Under the pieces are notes generated by a model that saw nothing but the letters and a program-made list of their open reading frames with translations, had not been told where the DNA came from and searched no databases. 64,000 bases of DNA from Microbacterium sp. (GTDB taxonomy: Bacteria > Actinomycetota > Actinomycetes > Actinomycetales > Microbacteriaceae): positions 248,001 through 312,000 of the forward strand of contig PNMM01000002.1 of the NCBI GenBank assembly GCA_013823625.1, given 5' to 3'. Within the stretch, counting starts at the first letter, position 1. Each line of letters starts with the position of its first letter. Below, piece by piece: positions 1 through 8,256 of this stretch. The translations under genes were made by a program, and so were the position numbers.

Positions 1-807
1 CACTCGACCCACGACGTTTCGGCATGGGTTCAGAGTAGTTGCGCCGCAAAGCCAAAGCCAGGATGCACAAGGCTTCTCACAAGTGTTTTTCGTTCTCGAT
101 AGACGATTTGCAAGCTGACTCCGCCTGAGGTCCTCACCTACAGCTCAGCGGCGTGCGCAGGCCAAGGTTTGAGCTTCGAAACGACTGTGTGGGCCTTCCC
201 TTGAATCGGGAGCGAGTTCTTGCCTCCGTTATCCCAGGCTGAACACCCGAAGCGGCTCACGGGTGCTCGAAGTCGCACATTGCTGTATCGCGTGGATGCT
301 TGTCACTCGACGCGCTATTGTCCGCCAAGTTCGACCGAAGCTAATGTCGTCGTGTTGGCCGCACAACGCAAAACCCGACTGCTTGTGCGGCCTAGCAATC
401 TGACTTCCGCGATTTGCGGGCCAATCTGAGACTGACAAGATCGAGTCGGGGAAGGGTACGGCAAAGGTGGCCGCGCGTAGAGGCACAGACACCCTTGACC
501 TAGGGTCTCTGTTGAGAATCAAAGAGTTGCTTGTGCCCTGACGATCCGAAGGATTGCTAGTCCAGGCGTTGAGTTGCTCTTGGCAGAGTCCGGACGCTGA
601 CTCACTACAAATGAATGTCTTTTGGCGTTCGGGAACGCGGGACCCCTCTACGGTTCTCGAAGTACTTGTCCAGTTGAGCGCCTGGACTAGTTGCAAAGCT
701 TGTGACTACTCAACTGTTCGAACTAGTTCTCACTTAGGAGCGAATACAGCTTGAGCGAGCGATCATTCAAAGGCTTGTTGGTACATCGCACCCGGATGGC
801 GCGATAA
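1..807. other. Gene-poor region, no supported feature
   Basis: I see no convincing gene here. The open frames lack a plausible ribosome-binding site, show no recognisable family motif and read like chance frames. No tRNA, inverted repeat with T-run or tandem repeat is evident. It may be decayed island DNA. Confidence 0.5.
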
Positions 808-1590
808 GTGTCCTTCACGATCGGTGGTTGGAACATCGGCGGAGCGGTCTTGGGCGCATCTCACCAGACCGGTAAACGCCCAAATCTCGACTACTACGAG
901 CAACTCCTCGACTCCCGAAAAGCGGAAGTCATCTGCCTCCAGGAGGCTCATTCATACCCAGATGGTCGGAGAAGCCAAGTCGAGGAGCTTGCCGTGCGCC
1001 TTGGTTATGGGTTTCACGTCGCAGCTCCCCTCAGTCCTTCCCACATCGACCCGGAGGCGGCGCTTTCACTCGGCATAATCTCACGTCACCCGATACGGTC
1101 GAGTTCCCTGACTATGCTCCCCAACCCGAACCTTCAAACGAGGCTTAACACCGGCGCGCTGTGGCGAATGCACAACAAGGGGCTTCTAACCGCAAGCATC
1201 GCAGTTGACGGCGAGGACTTGATGGTCACTAGCGGTCATGTCTTTCCGTTTCACCGCTTTGGCGCAAGCGCCCAATCGGCGGAATTCTCTCGGGTCTTTG
1301 ATGACGTCTCGTCACACCTGATGAGGTCGATGAGGCTGGGCAGAAGTGTGGTCAGCATCGATCTGAACGATCCGAATGCTACCAACCTGCTCGCGAGCAG
1401 TATCGGTCGAAACCGGTTTCAGGTTGCACCAAGTGATCACGCGACCACAAGGAAAGGGCGAAAGCAGGACTTCTTGCTCTACAGCGCGGACCTTCGCCTA
1501 CTCGATGTCACAATCTTGCCCACCGAGTCAGATCACGCCTACTGCGAGATGTCCGTGGAGAGCAACTCTGAGAAAACTAGAAATCCTTGA
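808..1590 (+). CDS. Endonuclease/exonuclease/phosphatase (EEP) family protein
   Basis: The 260-residue protein has the ordered motifs of the EEP (DNase I-like) fold: WNIGG near the N-terminus, ICLQEAH around residue 43 with the metal-binding Glu, LGIISRHPI near 88, SGHVFPFHRF with a catalytic-type His near 142, a DLNDPN motif near 185 and a closing SDH motif near 241. The family uses a divalent metal to hydrolyse phosphodiesters or phosphomonoesters in nucleic acids, inositol phosphates or lipids. The substrate cannot be read from the sequence. There is no signal peptide, so it is probably cytosolic. The chosen start is GTG with a poor ribosome-binding site, so the start is uncertain. A 122-base gap separates it from the operon that follows in the same direction; it may be a nuclease component of the same island system. 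Confidence 0.75.
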   Translation: MSFTIGGWNIGGAVLGASHQTGKRPNLDYYEQLLDSRKAEVICLQEAHSYPDGRRSQVEELAVRLGYGFHVAAPLSPSHIDPEAALSLGIISRHPIRSSSLTMLPNPNLQTRLNTGALWRMHNKGLLTASIAVDGEDLMVTSGHVFPFHRFGASAQSAEFSRVFDDVSSHLMRSMRLGRSVVSIDLNDPNATNLLASSIGRNRFQVAPSDHATTRKGRKQDFLLYSADLRLLDVTILPTESDHAYCEMSVESNSEKTRNP

Positions 1591-1712
1591 CTCAAGGGAT
1601 CTGGTTGGCCATAGTAGGCGAACAAGCCTTGTAACTCGTAGCCGCACCCTGCCACAAGACCACGACGCTCCCAAGATACAAGTCAATCACGCACACACCC
1701 GGAGGACAGTTC

Positions 1713-2438
1713 ATGACCAAATCCGCGCTCGTAACCGGCGGCACGTCTGGCATAGGCCGCGCAACAGCGCGTGCCCTTCATGAAGCAGGATTTGACGTGA
1801 CCATCACGTTTAGGTCGAACGAGGATCAAGCCAAGTCTCTCTTGAATGAAGGGGAGGTCGCCTCTATCGTTCGCCTTGATCTATCGGATCCGCAGAGTGT
1901 TGATGCTTGGGTTCAGGGGCAAGAGGGCTCTGCTCTTGACGTAGACGTGCTCGTGATCAATGCGGGTGAGATTCTTCGCCCGAGTAACTGGCGTGAAATG
2001 GGCATACGAGAGATCACAGAGACCTTTAGTGTCCACGCCATCGCTCCGATTCTGTTGGCAAGAAAGGCCGCAGCTTTCATGGAGAAGCGTGGCGGTGGAC
2101 GGATCATCTTCACTTCCAGCACCTATGGGTTGGTGGGCGCCGGGCCGGTGCTCGCCTACGGGGCAGCTAAGGCGAGCCTTGTCAGCACCACTTACGCTCT
2201 AGCGAGAGATCTAGGCGTCAGCGGCATCACGGTTAACTGTGTGGCGCCCGGGAATATCGATACTCCCATGACCGCCGGGGCGGGCGATGCAGTGCTTAAG
2301 TGGGTACAGGAGACGACCCCAGTCGGCAGACTTGGGAAAGCCGAAGAGGTCGCTGCGCAGACGATGTATTTCGTGAACAGCCCCTTCATCACAGGCCAGA
2401 TCGCGGTTGTCGACGGCGGTCAAGTCCTGAATATGTAG
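1713..2438 (+). CDS. SDR family NAD(P)-dependent oxidoreductase
   Basis: A 241-residue classical short-chain dehydrogenase/reductase. It has the cofactor-binding TGGTSGIG motif at residues 8-15, the structural NAG near residue 83, SST carrying the catalytic Ser near 131, and YGAAK with the catalytic Tyr and Lys at about 146-150. The PG turn and the C-terminal GGQ also match the FabG-like subfamily. It should reduce a carbonyl or oxidise a hydroxyl with NAD(P)H, but the substrate is unknown. A strong GGAGG site sits a few bases before the ATG. It is the first gene of a tight operon: the next gene begins 5 bases after its stop. Its presence beside a methyltransferase and a cupin suggests small-molecule chemistry. 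General fatty-acid synthesis is unlikely because no other fab gene is nearby. Confidence 0.85.
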   Translation: MTKSALVTGGTSGIGRATARALHEAGFDVTITFRSNEDQAKSLLNEGEVASIVRLDLSDPQSVDAWVQGQEGSALDVDVLVINAGEILRPSNWREMGIREITETFSVHAIAPILLARKAAAFMEKRGGGRIIFTSSTYGLVGAGPVLAYGAAKASLVSTTYALARDLGVSGITVNCVAPGNIDTPMTAGAGDAVLKWVQETTPVGRLGKAEEVAAQTMYFVNSPFITGQIAVVDGGQVLNM

Positions 2439-2443
2439 ACCAG

Positions 2444-3013
2444 ATGAGACTCACTATCAGGGTGTGGCTGCTGGCAGTGATGGCGATCGTCGCCCTCCAA
2501 GCGACCGTAAGCCTGTGGGGATTGACCCTCGTGCCGAGTGGCCCTGTGGATCCAACGCGAGCCGGGACAGTAGGCGAGTGGGTGTCTGGCATCGGAACTC
2601 TTGCAGCCGTTTGTGTAGCCCTAGCCCAAGTCGCCAACGATCGAAGATCCGAGGCAAATCGGAAGATTCTGGAAAGCGAGCACAAGAACAGCAATGTACG
2701 GTTCTGGGTGATTCGGAAGCGCAACTCGCAAGGCGAATCTATCCCGCATATCGAGATCCACAATGGGACGGACGCTCCAATCTTTGATTGGCAGCTAGTC
2801 GCTGGAAGTCGTGAAGTAATCGGTGATTGGAAGCCGGATGGCACCAGATCTGACGAAGACGGAGACGGGGTCTTGGTTCCAGAAAGGAACGAATTCACTT
2901 CACCGGAGCTTTTCTTGAATCGCAGATCGGATGATCTTGTCTTGAGATTCATCGACCGAAGTGGGACCACTTGGGAAGTAAGCGAAGGTGGCGTCGTGAG
3001 CAAGCAGGGTTAG
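2444..3013 (+). CDS. Small membrane-anchored protein of unknown function
   Basis: A 189-residue protein I do not recognise. Residues about 5-30 form a first hydrophobic segment. A second weaker hydrophobic stretch (GTLAAVCVALAQVA) is near residues 49-62, followed by a charged, probably coiled segment rich in Arg, Glu and Lys. The remaining 110 residues look like a soluble beta-rich domain (FWVIRK, PHIEIHNGT, DDLVLRFID). I infer a cytosolic domain held at the inner face of the membrane. The ATG lies 5 bases after the SDR stop, and the methyltransferase begins 2 bases after its own stop, so it is translationally linked to both. Two-helix membrane proteins often act as effectors or scaffolds in bacterial conflict operons; that role here is speculation. 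Confidence 0.7.
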   Translation: MRLTIRVWLLAVMAIVALQATVSLWGLTLVPSGPVDPTRAGTVGEWVSGIGTLAAVCVALAQVANDRRSEANRKILESEHKNSNVRFWVIRKRNSQGESIPHIEIHNGTDAPIFDWQLVAGSREVIGDWKPDGTRSDEDGDGVLVPERNEFTSPELFLNRRSDDLVLRFIDRSGTTWEVSEGGVVSKQG

Positions 3014-3015
3014 TG

Positions 3016-3726
3016 ATGGACGAGATTGTGAAGGCCAACGTCCGCAGATACGAGAGTTCCGTCGTAACGAACTACTCGAAGGAACCTCTTCACGCCATTC
3101 GGTTCGGGATTGTGGCGGAGTACGTCGATAGCGAAATCGCACACCGCTCAGGCATAGTTTCTATCGCTGAACTGGCACCAGGCGGCGTCTACATCGTTGA
3201 TCGACTTGCAGCGGGGTCCGAACGATATGAGTATGTTGGAATCGACGCGGCAAAGGTCGATTCGGGCAAGCGAATCATGCAAGCTGACCTCACAAAGACT
3301 TGGCCACTCGAAGACAATGCAGTGGATGTCCTCGTCGCCCTCGAGATCATCGAGCACGTTTTCGACACGTCACGGTTCCTATCGGAGATCCGTAGGGTTC
3401 TGCGGCCAGGCGGAATGGTCGTCATCTCTACGCCAAACCTTGCTTCGCTTCAAGACCGGATAGGCTTCCTTGCGGGCAGAGCCCCTCGACAAACAAGCCC
3501 GCTCCATGAGTACCTTAAGCTACACATCCGGCCTTTCACGCTCGGATCGCTTCGCGAATCTCTCGGAGCGTTCGGACTTAAGGTCGAAGCGCAGCGTTCG
3601 AATGCGATCATCTGGCGTTCACGAAAACGAGCTATTCTCCTCTGGAAGCGGCCTCCAAGATTCCTGACGGGGATCGGTAATGCCCTCATTGTCTCTGCCC
3701 GGCTTAGCAGCGTTGGTCCGGCATGA
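3016..3726 (+). CDS. Class I SAM-dependent methyltransferase
   Basis: A 236-residue Rossmann-fold methyltransferase of the Methyltransf_11/UbiE-like kind. Visible elements are a degenerate motif I (IAELAPGG, where most families have a D/E-x-G-x-G loop), an acidic YVGID at the end of strand 2, an ALEIIEHV motif IV region and LRPGGMVVISTPN as the post-motif III strand. It transfers a methyl group from SAM and releases S-adenosylhomocysteine; the acceptor is unknown and could be a small molecule. Either GTG 3013 or ATG 3016 could be the start; ATG was chosen. It overlaps the start of the NACHT gene by 4 bases. A convergent gene 2.7 kb away encodes an S-adenosylhomocysteine-hydrolase-like protein, so both act around the same cofactor product. 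Confidence 0.8.
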   Translation: MDEIVKANVRRYESSVVTNYSKEPLHAIRFGIVAEYVDSEIAHRSGIVSIAELAPGGVYIVDRLAAGSERYEYVGIDAAKVDSGKRIMQADLTKTWPLEDNAVDVLVALEIIEHVFDTSRFLSEIRRVLRPGGMVVISTPNLASLQDRIGFLAGRAPRQTSPLHEYLKLHIRPFTLGSLRESLGAFGLKVEAQRSNAIIWRSRKRAILLWKRPPRFLTGIGNALIVSARLSSVGPA

Positions 3727-5744
3727 CGCCTGACGAACGGGGAATGCGAATCGATCCTCCAGGACCAGATTCGCCCGAAACTGGTCATCGATCTAACGGT
3801 TCCAGACTTAACCGCCATGTTGGGAACGCTCTGAACCAGCGCGTCGTGGCCCTGCCCGAACTCACCTACCAGCGCTTGTTCGAACTAGACGGCCTTTACG
3901 TGCTCGAAGGACTTGAATCCCTCCAGGGAACAGGGGCGATCACGCTAGGCGAGCTCGTAGATGCAATCCGTACGAGCGACGATGACTTCCTAGTTGTCGC
4001 TCCTCCGGGCGCTGGTAAGTCTGTTCTCGCCAAAATGATGCTCCATAAGCTCGCCCAGTTCCCTGATGCGCAGTCGGGGCGATCTGCGCCTGTCTTGCTT
4101 GACTTTAAGGAGAGTCCCGGATTGCTTGCTCGGGATTTGTCCGCTGGTAGGACAACGACCGACGACATTGCTTGGGGGTTGTTCGCCGCTGACTCCTCGC
4201 GTCGCCCAGCGAGCTGGACTGCCACACTAATCATCGACTCGCTCGATGAAGGCTTAGTCGGGCGAAATCTCATCGAAATCAACCAGCTCGTCTCGCAAGA
4301 CTTGTTCAAGAGCTCGCGTGTGGCATTCGTTCGCCGGGACTTCTATGAGCAGTACCTTACGAATACCTCCTTCGTGTCTGGCCGCGACGTACTCGAACTC
4401 AAGCCATGGTCACCTCAACAACGAGACGACTACGTGACCCACGTCCTTCCCGTGCTCGAGCCAGAGACAGGAGCGGCGATGGCAATCCGGCTCATTGGCA
4501 TCATCGATGAGTCGGAGTCCTTTGGGGTTCTCCTAAACGTTCCGTTGCGAATGAACATGGCCATCTCACTCATGAGGAGGGGAGTCTTTTCAGATCGTGA
4601 CCTCGAGGCGTTCAACATCCTTCAGCTGTTCGAGGAGTTCGCTTCACAAGCGATCACCGCGGATGTGCTCCGACTCTGGCCCGATGCGTCCGAAGTGCAG
4701 GTCCACACACTTCTCGAAGAACTTGCATGGATCGACTATCGAAACGGCCGAGACGATCACGACAACGGAGAGGACCAAAGTGGGCTTGAACGCTCAGTAG
4801 TAGAGAAGACGGCAGCTTCTTTCCTTCGGATGCCAATCGAAAGGGCGGAAGCGTTTGCGAAACGCCTATCTCAAACCTCGCTAATGAAGGAGAAAACGGA
4901 GCGCGTCCGTATCGGTCGAAGGTTGATCATCTTCAGGCACAAGTCGTTCCAGGAGTTCTTTCTCGCCTCGAAGATCCAGAACTCAATGCTTGATTCAGCG
5001 GACTCACTAACCGGACTGTTTGGTGTCATGCTTTCGCCAGAAGTCTGGGAGTTCCTCAAGGAGGCAATTGAGCGCATCAATTCCTCGCCTGGCGATCGCC
5101 GCAGATCAGTGGTCAACATGGTCGAGGCGATAGAGCGAGTTGAAGATGTTGGCAAGGCGACACTTAGCGATGATGAGCGGAGAGTTGCCCGGGAGCAGCT
5201 GTACTACTTCCTTGGAAATATCGACAGCAAAGAGGCGCGCAAGTACATCCACTCTCAGCTTGACACGATCGACGACGAATGGGTCCGCCGCGGTGCGATC
5301 ATCGGTATGGCGTTCGGTGGCGACCAGTCTCCGATGCACTCCTACATCGACGCACTTCGAGCTGAGCGAGCCGCAGAAACAATCACTCCGCTCAATGACG
5401 CAAATGTGGGCTGCCACCTTTCTATGTTTGGCGACCAGGTGTTCGACTCAGCACACCCAGATATAGATCGAGGCATTGCGACTGCCGAAAAAACGATCCG
5501 ACGTCTGATTCATCAGTTGTCGACTTCTACAAATGAACCGAACTGGCGGATCGATCTGTACAGTCTGCTTGACATTGTTTTCCACCGCGAAGTATCTCGC
5601 AGGTCGTCGGCCAAAGTGTTCCGTGAGCTTACCCCACAGCTCCTGCAGATCACGGATAACCTGACGAAGGATCCTATTGCGAAGGACTGGCCGGAGACTA
5701 CGGATCTGCGCAAACGCCTAAACGAAGCGAACGGAAAGCTATAG
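3723..5744 (+). CDS. NACHT-like STAND P-loop NTPase with C-terminal helical region
   Basis: A 673-residue protein. Walker A is APPGAGKS at residues 93-100. Walker B is LIIDSLDE at 169-176, with the Asp followed by a second acidic pair as in NACHT domains. FRHKSFQEFFLA at 404-415 matches the conserved end of the NACHT winged-helix region. The C-terminal 250 residues are helical and resemble degenerate HEAT-type repeats, which could sense a ligand. No obvious effector domain (nuclease, TIR, protease, membrane) lies in the first 90 residues. Bacterial NACHT/STAND proteins are known anti-phage sensors that oligomerise on detecting a phage product. Here an effector may act in trans, for example the membrane protein or EEP protein nearby. 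It overlaps the methyltransferase stop by 4 bases and the cupin follows 4 bases later. Confidence 0.8.
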   Translation: MTPDERGMRIDPPGPDSPETGHRSNGSRLNRHVGNALNQRVVALPELTYQRLFELDGLYVLEGLESLQGTGAITLGELVDAIRTSDDDFLVVAPPGAGKSVLAKMMLHKLAQFPDAQSGRSAPVLLDFKESPGLLARDLSAGRTTTDDIAWGLFAADSSRRPASWTATLIIDSLDEGLVGRNLIEINQLVSQDLFKSSRVAFVRRDFYEQYLTNTSFVSGRDVLELKPWSPQQRDDYVTHVLPVLEPETGAAMAIRLIGIIDESESFGVLLNVPLRMNMAISLMRRGVFSDRDLEAFNILQLFEEFASQAITADVLRLWPDASEVQVHTLLEELAWIDYRNGRDDHDNGEDQSGLERSVVEKTAASFLRMPIERAEAFAKRLSQTSLMKEKTERVRIGRRLIIFRHKSFQEFFLASKIQNSMLDSADSLTGLFGVMLSPEVWEFLKEAIERINSSPGDRRRSVVNMVEAIERVEDVGKATLSDDERRVAREQLYYFLGNIDSKEARKYIHSQLDTIDDEWVRRGAIIGMAFGGDQSPMHSYIDALRAERAAETITPLNDANVGCHLSMFGDQVFDSAHPDIDRGIATAEKTIRRLIHQLSTSTNEPNWRIDLYSLLDIVFHREVSRRSSAKVFRELTPQLLQITDNLTKDPIAKDWPETTDLRKRLNEANGKL

Positions 5745-5748
5745 CTCA

Positions 5749-6432
5749 ATGCGCGATATCGACTCACTCCATGAAGAAGTACAGCGCCTCTCACAGGCAA
5801 CAGCACCTGAAATGCAAAGTTACCTCTATCAGCACCGAGGTCAATGGAGCAATCGGTTGCTGGCACTGCGCGACGACGCGGAAACCGTGTCGAAAGTTGT
5901 TGAGCGAAGCTATGTCCACCCAAATGGATTCACAAAACTTGTGCTTATCGATCAAGGTGCGAAGCTTAGGCTACACACCTGGCGAGCGCCAGGCGCGGAG
6001 GACCCGCAGGGGAACCTTCACAACCACCGCTGGAACTTGGCATCGCTTGTGATTCGCGGAGAGATGGAACTCAGGGTGCTAGGCGAGTCTTCCGGCGGCA
6101 CTCCGCATTACAAGTGGCGCTACTTTCCGGCCAACAACGCATCAGGTGAGATTCTGGAACCCAATGGCTCAGTCGAGATCGTCGAAGTCCAATCACTTGT
6201 TCTCCCTGCTGGAGGAAGCTTCGCGTCGCCCGCGGACATCGTGCACTCTGCCGAAGCTCGAACCAAGGATGCTGTGACTCTTGTCGTTCACGGATCGCCC
6301 TCTCGCGGAAGTACAGATGTCTACTCGTTGAGTTCAACTCCTGCGGAGCAACCGGAAGCGCGCCTCTCCCCGACTGCAGAACAAGTCAGAGCGGCTCTCC
6401 ATGAGGCTGCGAGCACGTTGCTGCTTCGTTAG
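5749..6432 (+). CDS. Cupin-fold protein, possible metal-dependent dioxygenase
   Basis: A 227-residue protein whose middle part looks like a single cupin domain. LHNHRWNLAS near residue 90 supplies two His ligands, followed by IRGEMELRVL as the glutamate-containing strand. A later PADIVHSAEA near 165 supplies the third His of a cupin metal site. Similar proteins include cysteine dioxygenase-like and sugar-binding cupins. The substrate is unknown. About 60 N-terminal residues are helical and charged. It is the last gene of the five-gene operon, starting 4 bases after the NACHT stop. Its own stop codon overlaps that of the convergent AHCY-like gene. The assignment to the cupin superfamily rests on motif spacing only, so enzymatic activity is inferred. 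Confidence 0.6.
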   Translation: MRDIDSLHEEVQRLSQATAPEMQSYLYQHRGQWSNRLLALRDDAETVSKVVERSYVHPNGFTKLVLIDQGAKLRLHTWRAPGAEDPQGNLHNHRWNLASLVIRGEMELRVLGESSGGTPHYKWRYFPANNASGEILEPNGSVEIVEVQSLVLPAGGSFASPADIVHSAEARTKDAVTLVVHGSPSRGSTDVYSLSSTPAEQPEARLSPTAEQVRAALHEAASTLLLR

Positions 6433-7550
6433 TCCTGGACGTTTCCGTACGTACGAAGCCATGCGTCTGCAATGATGCGGCTGCGAAAGTCTCGGCTGTC
6501 ATCATCTAGCGGCAGCCCCGTTGCGAGTGCAAGAACAGATACGAAGAGTTCCGCCTGAAGTAATTCGAAAGATGGTCCAACGACAGCATCTTCACGGAAG
6601 TTCACTACTTCTCCGCGATTCAGGATATGCGCCTGGCGCCCAGGCAGTCCGACCGTGACGAGTTCATCCCCGTCGGCTTGATCGTCAAAGAGTTCTGCCG
6701 ATCGAATGTCGTTCGAAGACACTGAGGCGACGATTGCGTCGCCAGCGAGCAACGATGCTTCTGCGGCGCCGAAAACAGGCTTGCCAGTTGCCAGGACAAC
6801 CACAGACGAATCGGGAAGACCTCGAGTCAACTCCACGAGCTCGAATCCTGCCTGGACTGCAACCAACTTGCGCACCGGATCGATTTCACAAACAAGCACG
6901 CGGCATTCACGTTGCCGAAGCGCCCGTGCTACGTCTTCCCCCACGCGACCAAAGCCAACCACAAGGACGATCCTTCCCCGAAGGACCCAGTTGTTTGGCC
7001 GCATCAGACGATCGATCGAGTAGACGATCGAATCCGCGAGGCTGGGCCGGCTGATGTCACTCAAGAGCGAACCAAAAATGCTCACGGTACGGTCATCAGG
7101 CTCGAGCAAGGGAACGTCCTCAACGGTACCCAAATAGCGACTACCCAACTCCTTTAGGCGCGATCCAACCCTGCGGTTCAGGTTCAAGTAGCTATCGAGC
7201 ACCACAAATGGATTGGTCGCGGTCACTGAGGCGATCTCGTCCGCAAGTTCTTCGTCGGTGGTGGCGGAACTGAACACATAGCGTTGTTCGAAAGCGGGAT
7301 CGTCGGAAGGCAATCTCCGCCGAGGCACAACAAGGCGGATCCCAAGCGTCTCGTCCAGGGCTGTCATGAGCGGTTCACGGTCAGCGAACAGATAACACGA
7401 AACCACGACGCATGCGTCTGTAGGTGGAGGTCGCAGCGTCGATAGCACTCGTTGATATAGGGGGTCGACCATCCCACTAAGGTACCGACACAGGGGTGCC
7501 GCATTGCGGAGTTCAGCAACATCGAGGCTTCCGATGGGCTTCGGATCCAT
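6429..7550 (-). CDS. S-adenosylhomocysteine hydrolase-like NAD-binding protein
   Basis: A 373-residue protein, shorter than true adenosylhomocysteinase (about 430-490). The central NAD-binding domain is clear: GRIVLVVGFGRVGEDVARAL near residues 192-211, then a CEIDPVRKL segment whose Asp should hold the NAD ribose, as in TEIDP of AHCY. Upstream, VVLDSYLNL and GTVEDV sit where AHCY has its LDDGGD and EETTTG active-site motifs. ADSIVYSIDRL replaces the canonical NDSVTKSKFDN, so the catalytic Lys and Asn appear to be lost. I infer NAD binding without normal hydrolase activity; it may sense S-adenosylhomocysteine or a modified nucleoside. It converges on the cupin gene with a 4-base overlap. The start is an ATG without a clear ribosome-binding site. 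Confidence 0.7.
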   Translation of the reverse strand: MDPKPIGSLDVAELRNAAPLCRYLSGMVDPLYQRVLSTLRPPPTDACVVVSCYLFADREPLMTALDETLGIRLVVPRRRLPSDDPAFEQRYVFSSATTDEELADEIASVTATNPFVVLDSYLNLNRRVGSRLKELGSRYLGTVEDVPLLEPDDRTVSIFGSLLSDISRPSLADSIVYSIDRLMRPNNWVLRGRIVLVVGFGRVGEDVARALRQRECRVLVCEIDPVRKLVAVQAGFELVELTRGLPDSSVVVLATGKPVFGAAEASLLAGDAIVASVSSNDIRSAELFDDQADGDELVTVGLPGRQAHILNRGEVVNFREDAVVGPSFELLQAELFVSVLALATGLPLDDDSRDFRSRIIADAWLRTYGNVQD

Positions 7551-8256
7551 GGTTCAAGGCCATATTGAGTAAACGAAGCCAAAAGACCCGATTTCGACCA
7601 AGCAGAGTGCTCTGCCTCCGGACAGTCAAAGTGGCTCGGGACGTGCGACCGGTGGCGCCAACACTCGACTCAGTGCCCCCGCGTTGGGCAGAGAACCCAA
7701 TTGACCGACCGCTCCACTCCACCACAAGCACGAATGAAGTCTGGTCGACGACTGGGAACGCTCACCTTGACTTAACGGCGAAGAGTGGCGCTCTTTATGC
7801 ACTGATTAGCCACCGTCCGGCGCTCCCTATTGGTCATTCCTGAGGGAGGGGTCTCAAGCGCCAGAGGAGTTTGTGTTCAACGCGCAATAGCAAGACTCAG
7901 CGCCCTAGCTTGCCGAGGCACCGACTTCCTCCAAGCCAGCCTGCACTGCCAGCATCACTGAAGTACAGAGTGAGCTACCCGCTCAGCTTCGAGGACCTCG
8001 CGATCACCTATTCGTAGCTTGGCCACGAAGTCACGATCAGGTCAATAGGCAGTCGAATGCAGGCGCGCAACACCAGAAAGCCGACCGGGCCTGTCGCCAG
8101 GCGTGATGGAAAGACCGTACGGTCCAAGCGCGCCTTCGGACTCGACCATGGAGGTCGCGTATTGTCTGCGCCTACAGAAGTCGACCAAGTCGTGCCCCTA
8201 TTCACATAGCTGAGCGAACGGTAGGTTTCTAGTTATTCGCGAGACTGGAGGCCACA
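7551..8256. other. Intergenic gap with no supported gene
   Basis: About 700 bases lie between the AHCY-like gene and the OLD gene. Both flanking genes read outward, so their promoters should be here. The open frames present lack family motifs and ribosome-binding sites. I found no tRNA, strong hairpin with T-run or repeat. The last bases contain CTGGAGG (8245-8251), the ribosome-binding site of the OLD gene. Confidence 0.5.

Noticed and set aside
229-696. Minus-strand open frame of 155 codons
   Set aside because: No ribosome-binding site, no motif, and composition unlike the real genes; treated as chance.
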